64,000 bases of DNA, from the NCBI RefSeq assembly GCF_963678635.1, contig NC_087071.1, forward strand, positions 22,103,194 to 22,167,193. Reading direction: 5' to 3'. The notes beneath the pieces were generated by a model that searched no databases, was not told the origin of the DNA, and saw only the letters and a program-made list of their open reading frames with translations. Source of the DNA: Symsagittifera roscoffensis (Eukaryota > Xenacoelomorpha > Acoela > Convolutidae). The translations under genes and the position numbers were made by a program. This document shows positions 60,601 to 64,000 of the stretch, one piece after another. Each line of letters begins with the position of its first letter. Position 1 is the stretch's first letter.

Positions 60601-63600
60601 AGTTCCCGGCTGCACATTGGATGCCTGTTGTAGAGTGTAGGAGTCAGCTCCCGAGGAACACCAGTAACTTCCTTCGTCCGCGGCATCCTAGATGCACCTT
60701 TTCTTAATCATCGCAATACGCATTAGTGTATCATTTCTTTCAACATTTAATTTGACTGAGTAAACATTTCGTTCTAGATTTGTACTGAAATTGTTCGGAC
60801 CATTCATGACATTAAGCTAAAAAAGGATATGTGTTGTTGTTTTTCAAAAACATATTTTTGGACGCGGGACGTGTTGTTGTTGTTTTTCAAACACACATTT
60901 TTCGGCCAAAGTTCAAAAATGCAGATTCAATCGAAAAATCGAAATTCAGTAAAATGGTGGTAAATTTCTCATAATAAAAATGCACCAAATGCTAGACATG
61001 ATAAAAAGTTGGTTACCCGCGCTGCCGACATTACACTATTTTACGACAACAAATTTTGTAGTAAAGATAATAAGTGTGACTAAATTCCTAGTATTACTTC
61101 ATTCATACCGCATTGGATTTCGAGAAGACCTCCACTTTCTTAGCCACCATGAATGCACTGTAGAAACCCACTCCGAACTGGCCTATGATGCTCTCTCTCG
61201 ACACATTCACACTGCTGTCTTTCATCTTGGAAATGAACTCGGTTGACCCCGAGTGGGCTATGGTGCCCAAGTTGGTCACTATTTCGTCACGAGTCATGCC
61301 AATCCCTGTATCCTGAACACGATCATTGTACACGTTTAACGAAAACATAAGCAAAATTTTTCTTATTACGAACCCATTTTGAATAAATACGTTTAAAATT
61401 AATTAAAAAAACGCTTATCTTTCATACCATCTTTTTTTTTCATTTTAAGGAGAGACAACAATTTTGATACCAAACAACAAAAAAAATACCTTTAGACTCG
61501 ATCAAACTCATTTTGCAAAAATATTTGAAGTTTGTATGACTAGCATTTTCGGTCTATGGATGTCATCCCCAGTTATATATGGTAATAAGTTTTTACGATT
61601 AAGCTCTGGTACTGAAAGAGAAAAAGTAATAGATCGTAATAGATCATAACATACTGAGTTTCTCATTGGCACCAATAACACTGTCTCTGATAAACTTGGG
61701 ATTGAAACATTTTACAGAATTCAACAACGATGTATATACAAAAGTTTCTCAATGAAGCAAGAAACCACGACCGAAAAATGCAACCTTTGAAGGTAAAAAA
61801 GGTCTTAACAAAGCTGTTCTCAACAAATTTTAAACTGTTAATCCAAAACATAAACCTCTGTCCAGGGGAGGATCTAGGATTTTCTCGAGGAAGAATTTCC
61901 AAAAACTTTCAACTTTTTTTCGGTCGACCAAATTTTCCTAAAATTCCGAGCTCTCCCAAATCACTAAAAAGACCCAATTTTGACGAAACTGTCTGCACCA
62001 CAGCTGAATTTTTGAAAAAACAGGCCAAAAAAAGGCGTTTTTAGGCCTTTTTTAGAAAATTTTGTTCAAAAACCAAGCGTTTTTGGGCGCACACGCCCCC
62101 CTCAAAATTTAAATATGTAATAGCGCCAAAACATAAATTAGGCGTCAATTTAATGTTTAATCAACCGAGAAGTCCTCTTCCAGTCTGTTATTTTGGAAGG
62201 AAATAAATCATACATAATATTATTTAGCGGGAAAAAGTTAACCTGTATGATCAATTGACCTCTGATGTCATCTGTCTTCACGTGGATCTCTAGGGGCTCG
62301 AACTCCTGGTCTGACCTCTGAGTAAGTGAGTGTAGTCTTCTCTTTTCTAGCGCATCACACGAGTTGGAAATCAGTTCACGCAGAAAAACCTAAAACGTCA
62401 AAACACACTTATTTCTCATGATTATAACCAATCGAACCGTGAAGGCCTTTAAGATGTAGAAGTACTCCGAATTGCTTACGTATCCTTATCAGAAGTTTCA
62501 GCTCCTTACCACCAAATCAGAATTTATCATATAAAAGCCATTAATTTTTTCACTTCTTTATGAGTTTGTTTTTCTCGAATTACTATCCTTGAATTCATCG
62601 AGTTGAGAATGTGAATTTTATTGTCTCTGGGCAATGCTTGGATAGAGCTAATAAACGCTGCTCTAGTAAGAATAACTTCGATAGAATATAGTTACTACTC
62701 CAACTTGGTATGGGTTGTGGGCACAATCGAGAACTCAATTTTTGGACAATTTTTCACTGCGGCAGGGGTCCCATACAATAAGAGAAGCTTAAACATGCTT
62801 CTGGGGGTCTGATATTTAAGCGCTGGAGAGTAACTGTTTCAATGGTACAGTTTGCAATTTCAGAATTGCCAGCTACGCTAGAGCCATTCAAACTTTCCGA
62901 TGTCATAGAGGTTATCGGTGGATGAACAATAGGCACTGGGATGCTATATATTTTTTGAAAGTATGCAGGGAAGCAAAAAAGGCGGAAGAAAAAATTCTAT
63001 TTCAAAATTTATGTTTTCTAGAAGTCCATCGGTGGGAAGCCATGTTGATGGTCAGCTTTGGGTCAATTATTGGTACATTTTTAGTGAATTGAAGAAAATA
63101 TTTTAATTGCCGGGTTCAAAATAAGAACAGGGCGCTAAAATTCCGAAGAATTAAGATCTTATTTTAGTTTTGAGAGGGAATAAAACCTTTTAAATCTTTC
63201 ACATTTATGCAAAACAAAATTAGAGACAGACAGATGTCACAAAAAGCGTTAAATAGAGGGGGGAGGAGAAGGTAGTCTTCCATAGTCTGAATGTAAAACA
63301 TACCTCATTGTCCGAATACAGTGACTCTGCTACAATCTGCAGCAGTCTTTGAGTCTCCGCCACGAAAGACTTCTGTTCCGCTTCCCCGTGTGACTGCTCA
63401 TTGTCAGTTATGATCGACTTCGGCTCATCTTTCTCAGCTGCAGATTCTGCTGTTGAAGACTCTATGTTTTCTTCAATGATCTCGGCTTCTGTTGATAAAA
63501 TGTATTTGTCTCATTAGAGAAAAATTAGACTTTCCCGGCAGAAGAGATTTTATTGCCCCATTATCGTAGGATTCCCTTTTTTATGCATGGAGCAATAATT

Positions 63601-64000
63601 AACTGAGGGAGAGGCGAGTTTAGGAGTCTTTCTCATTATAGTCTTTCCAGCCTGGTAACAAAAAACTTAAGCCCACCCAAAAAAGTAAATTTTGTATATT
63701 GTTGGAGGTGTTTAAATAACTCATGGGGACTATAATGGGAAAGACTCCAAAGTTTGTCTCTCCCCGTAACAAAAGTTGGCTCTCCCTCAGTTAATTGTTG
63801 TTCCGTGCATAAAAAGGAGGAAATCCTACCATAATGGGCTGTCGATTGTTTTTTACAAGGCTGCGGCTGAGCGGCTACGACGAAAGAGCTAATAGTTTAA
63901 TATTCTTAGAACACACTCAAAAGCTAAATTTGCCGTGATTTTTGAAACAGAAAACAGAAACAAATCGATGCTCACCCCCGCGTCTGCTAACGAATATTTT
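48888..64000 (-). CDS. TRAP1: TRAP1, mitochondrial HSP90 chaperone (5' end outside window)
   Basis: ATP-dependent HSP90-family chaperone of the mitochondrial matrix. Fourteen minus-strand exons were joined by splice sites and phase: 63304-63488, 62243-62389, 61109-61312, 60556-60687, 59735-59877, 55724-55815, 55199-55333, 54638-54798, 52298-52428, 51918-52024, 51552-51692, 51344-51429, 49811-49981 and 48888-49043 (TGA at 48888-48890). They total 1991 nt, about 660 codons, close to the family's roughly 700 residues once the missing presequence is allowed for. The HSP90 signatures [31 protein letters not shown] and [12 protein letters not shown] are all visible. TRAP1 rather than cytosolic HSP90 is indicated by the absence of the charged linker and of a C-terminal MEEVD, and by AAGL plus a short C-terminus. 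All exons stay in frame. Two introns use GC donors. The gene looks functional. Confidence 0.95.
49698..49755 (-). repeat. Displaced copy of the end of a TRAP1 exon and its donor
   Basis: 58 bases nearly match 51304-51362, which contains the last codons of exon 51344-51429 (GATCTTATTCACGAG), its GTAAGA donor and the start of the next intron. The copy lies in the following intron region, after exon 49811-49981, and has no acceptor, so it is a fossil, not an exon. Confidence 0.75.
50194..50852. mobile_element. hAT-type element carrying a coiled-coil reading frame
   Basis: 659 bp bounded by CAGGGTGACCACTT and AAGTGGTCACCCTG, with 8-bp flanks CTCAGAAG (50186-50193) and CTCGGAAG (50853-50860), one mismatch. 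These ends and the 8-bp duplication are typical of the hAT superfamily. It lies in the TRAP1 intron between 51344 and 49981. It has no transposase but contains a clean 110-codon frame on the minus strand. Many CAGACC/GGTCTG repeats sit near its right end. Confidence 0.85.
50316..50648 (-). CDS. Coiled-coil open frame inside the hAT-type element
   Basis: Open from an AG-acceptor-like boundary at 50648 to TAA at 50316-50318, 110 codons. An internal Met at 50606 gives 96 residues. Starts [20 protein letters not shown], then a highly charged heptad-rich region, for example [19 protein letters not shown], predicted to form a coiled coil. The absence of stops, a GC content above the surroundings and the balanced composition suggest a captured or recently coding exon rather than chance. 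I do not recognise the protein. Confidence 0.45.
   Translation of the reverse strand, partial: SFEKYIPSQILLNQMSAVSHLYKESEKQRMKEEDKLKVKSNELRRQIGIYQRRSSKVLKRELSETEKELAEAEKVLQNIKEKKERLQNEQRGINSRSDDISVKIVNVILK
51430..51551 (-). other. Second TRAP1 GC-AG intron
   Basis: The exon 51552-51692 ends GAAAAGAAAG followed by GCTAGT, and the next exon begins ATGATTCTGC after TTTTAG. Joining at the GC gives KKDDSAS in frame. The nearest GT, four bases on, would create a TAA stop at the junction. The protein here is poorly conserved, so the call rests on phase rather than homology. Confidence 0.7.
51918..59877 (-). CDS. TRAP1: TRAP1 exons encoding the middle domain
   Basis: Exons 59735-59877, 55724-55815, 55199-55333, 54638-54798, 52298-52428 and 51918-52024. 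Recognisable blocks in order are [74 protein letters not shown] and [19 protein letters not shown]. Family knowledge places the catalytic-loop arginine that contacts the ATP gamma-phosphate in the [12 protein letters not shown] exon region, and it is conserved. The intron between 59735 and 55815 is the largest (about 3.9 kb) and is full of repeats. The exon 55199-55333 ends in a GC donor. Confidence 0.93.
54799..55198 (-). other. TRAP1 GC-AG intron (between exons 55199-55333 and 54638-54798)
   Basis: The upstream exon ends FLKG and runs into AAAG|GCAAGT, the textbook GC-donor consensus. The acceptor is TTCAG before GTGTGATTGATAGC. Splicing here gives [12 protein letters not shown], which matches the conserved HSP90 reading. 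No GT donor nearby restores the frame. Confidence 0.85.
55864..55962. repeat. 33-bp minisatellite, three units
   Basis: GAAATACCTTAAAAATTAG followed by AAGAAATAAATATT, repeated three times with one base difference, about 50 bases upstream of the acceptor of TRAP1 exon 55724-55815. Confidence 0.95.
56685..57685. repeat. Family E copy in the large TRAP1 intron
   Basis: Starts AGTTCCGACCATATTC and ends TGTTCGGAACAAAAT. It shares TCGAAATTAGACCAAAAA, GATTATTTGTGGTACCTGATTT and GAATACAAAG with the 46.5-kb copies. No coding capacity. It holds two GGAACTGGAAAAGAGCC blocks (56927 and 57065). Confidence 0.6.
59000..59660. repeat. Family D copy interrupted by a MITE
   Basis: Matches 48275-48680 on both sides of an insertion at 59276-59486. 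The intact relative reads GGAAATGAATAGAACTTTAA at the corresponding point, giving the unoccupied site. It lies in the large TRAP1 intron side of exon 59735-59877. Confidence 0.75.
59276..59486. mobile_element. MITE with TGGCTCTTTTTCC ends and C11/G16 tips
   Basis: 211 bp. The left end TGGCTCTTTTTCCTTCCC... with an 11-C run and the right end with a G run of about 16 then AGGAAAAAGAGCCA form inverted repeats. It is flanked by 6-bp duplications AATGAA (59270-59275 and 59487-59492). The host repeat without the insertion is seen near 48536. Superfamily not assigned. Confidence 0.85.
60045..60265 (-). repeat. Divergent SINE family 1 copy in a TRAP1 intron
   Basis: Shares GTTGCACCCCTGCTTAAG, CTCAGGCAATGGGAACGGAT and TGGACTTCTTCGAAC with the family in inverse order and orientation. 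Heavily mutated. It creates a 97-codon open frame that is not a gene. Confidence 0.5.
60556..63488 (-). CDS. TRAP1: TRAP1 exons encoding the N-terminal ATPase domain
   Basis: Four exons make up the GHKL-type nucleotide-binding domain. 63304-63488 starts with a poorly conserved Glu/Ser-rich lead and ends in [14 protein letters not shown]. 62243-62389 carries [14 protein letters not shown], where the Glu of REL is the family's catalytic base and the Asn of ISN co-ordinates magnesium. 61109-61312 carries DTGIGM (adenine-binding Asp) and [16 protein letters not shown] (ATP lid and glycine motif). 60556-60687 carries SYWCSS and GTKLVLHLK at the end of the domain. All key ATPase residues known for the family are present, so ATP binding and hydrolysis should be intact. 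The acceptors and donors are canonical. Confidence 0.93.
61864..62130. mobile_element. Left portion of a CAGGGGCGGAT-family element in a TRAP1 intron
   Basis: CAGGGGAGGATCTAGGATTTTC, the GGTCGACCAAA and GAGCTCTCCCAAA blocks and GGGCGCACACGCCCCCCTC follow the order of 41589-41870. The right end was not found, so this copy is truncated. Confidence 0.7.
63557..63838. repeat. Long foldback MITE in a 5' intron of TRAP1
   Basis: About 282 bp. The left arm CCCATTATCGTAGGATTCCC...AATTAACTGAGGGAGAG and the right arm, ending TCCTACCATAATGGG, are inverse copies over roughly 100 bases. The inner parts also pair (GGAGTCTTTCTCATTATAGTC with GACTATAATGGGAAAGACTCC). No coding capacity. No clear target duplication. 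Confidence 0.8.
63976..64000 (-). CDS. TRAP1: Probable 3' end of an upstream TRAP1 exon (partial)
   Basis: Twenty-five bases at the window edge read KIFVSRRG plus one base on the minus strand and end at a good donor (GGGG then GTGAGC). The donor phase (1) matches the next exon at 63488, which starts with two bases that would complete a Glu codon. The residues are basic and unconserved, as expected at the border of a mitochondrial presequence. The call rests on the donor and phase agreement only. The true start codon lies outside the window. Confidence 0.45.

Noticed and set aside
1-64000. CRISPR array, bacterial operon or phage cassette
   Set aside because: No spaced identical short repeats with unique spacers and no ribosome-binding-site-linked gene chains. 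All confident genes are spliced animal genes.

Overview
This is AT-rich nuclear DNA of a multicellular animal. The evidence is spliced genes with clear GT–AG (and two GC–AG) introns, a mitochondrial-type HSP90 paralogue, a replication or chromatin histone-fold gene, tRNA-derived SINEs, hAT-type elements and a Ty3/Gypsy LTR retrotransposon. I cannot name the species. Gene density is low, and repeats of many ages fill most of the window. A 200-base run of N (16982-17181) marks an assembly gap.

Layout. 1-14500 is a retrotransposon graveyard. A structurally complete but coding-dead Ty3/Gypsy element (3166-9689, LTRs of 254 and 265 bp, 5-bp target duplication GTGGA) is nested inside an older, heavily decayed relative (about 350-3165 and 9695-10900). 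A third retroelement tail lies at 13800-14500. Within the Gypsy element, between the RNase H and integrase remnants, is an array of five spaced CTCF-like motifs. 14500-21400 is mostly non-coding, with a GA microsatellite, a satellite-like stretch beside the gap, several dispersed repeats and the first two exons of a probable membrane receptor on the minus strand (20876-21358). 22400-31600 is a large, very decayed modular repeat array with no genes. 31600-37180 holds dispersed repeats and unannotatable AT-rich sequence.

37182-42177 (minus) is a complete seven-exon gene for an NF-YC-type histone-fold protein of the POLE4/CHRAC1/Dpb3 group with unusually long acidic flanks. Its first exon and upstream region are tandemly duplicated (about 41400-43960 and 43960-45960). 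48888-64000 (minus) is TRAP1, the mitochondrial HSP90. Fourteen exons were reconstructed with consistent phases through the stop codon, and a probable 25-base piece of a further 5' exon sits at the window edge. The two genes are in the same orientation, TRAP1 upstream, about 6.7 kb apart. There is no sign of operon-like coupling.

The TRAP1 introns carry several mobile elements. One is a hAT-like element with an open coiled-coil frame (50194-50852), another is a homopolymer-tipped MITE with a 6-bp target duplication (59276-59486), and the third is a long foldback element (63557-63838). For two of the elements in this window an unoccupied copy of the insertion site is also present, which allows insertion boundaries to be called from the sequence alone. 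I found no defence system, CRISPR array or bacterial-type operon.
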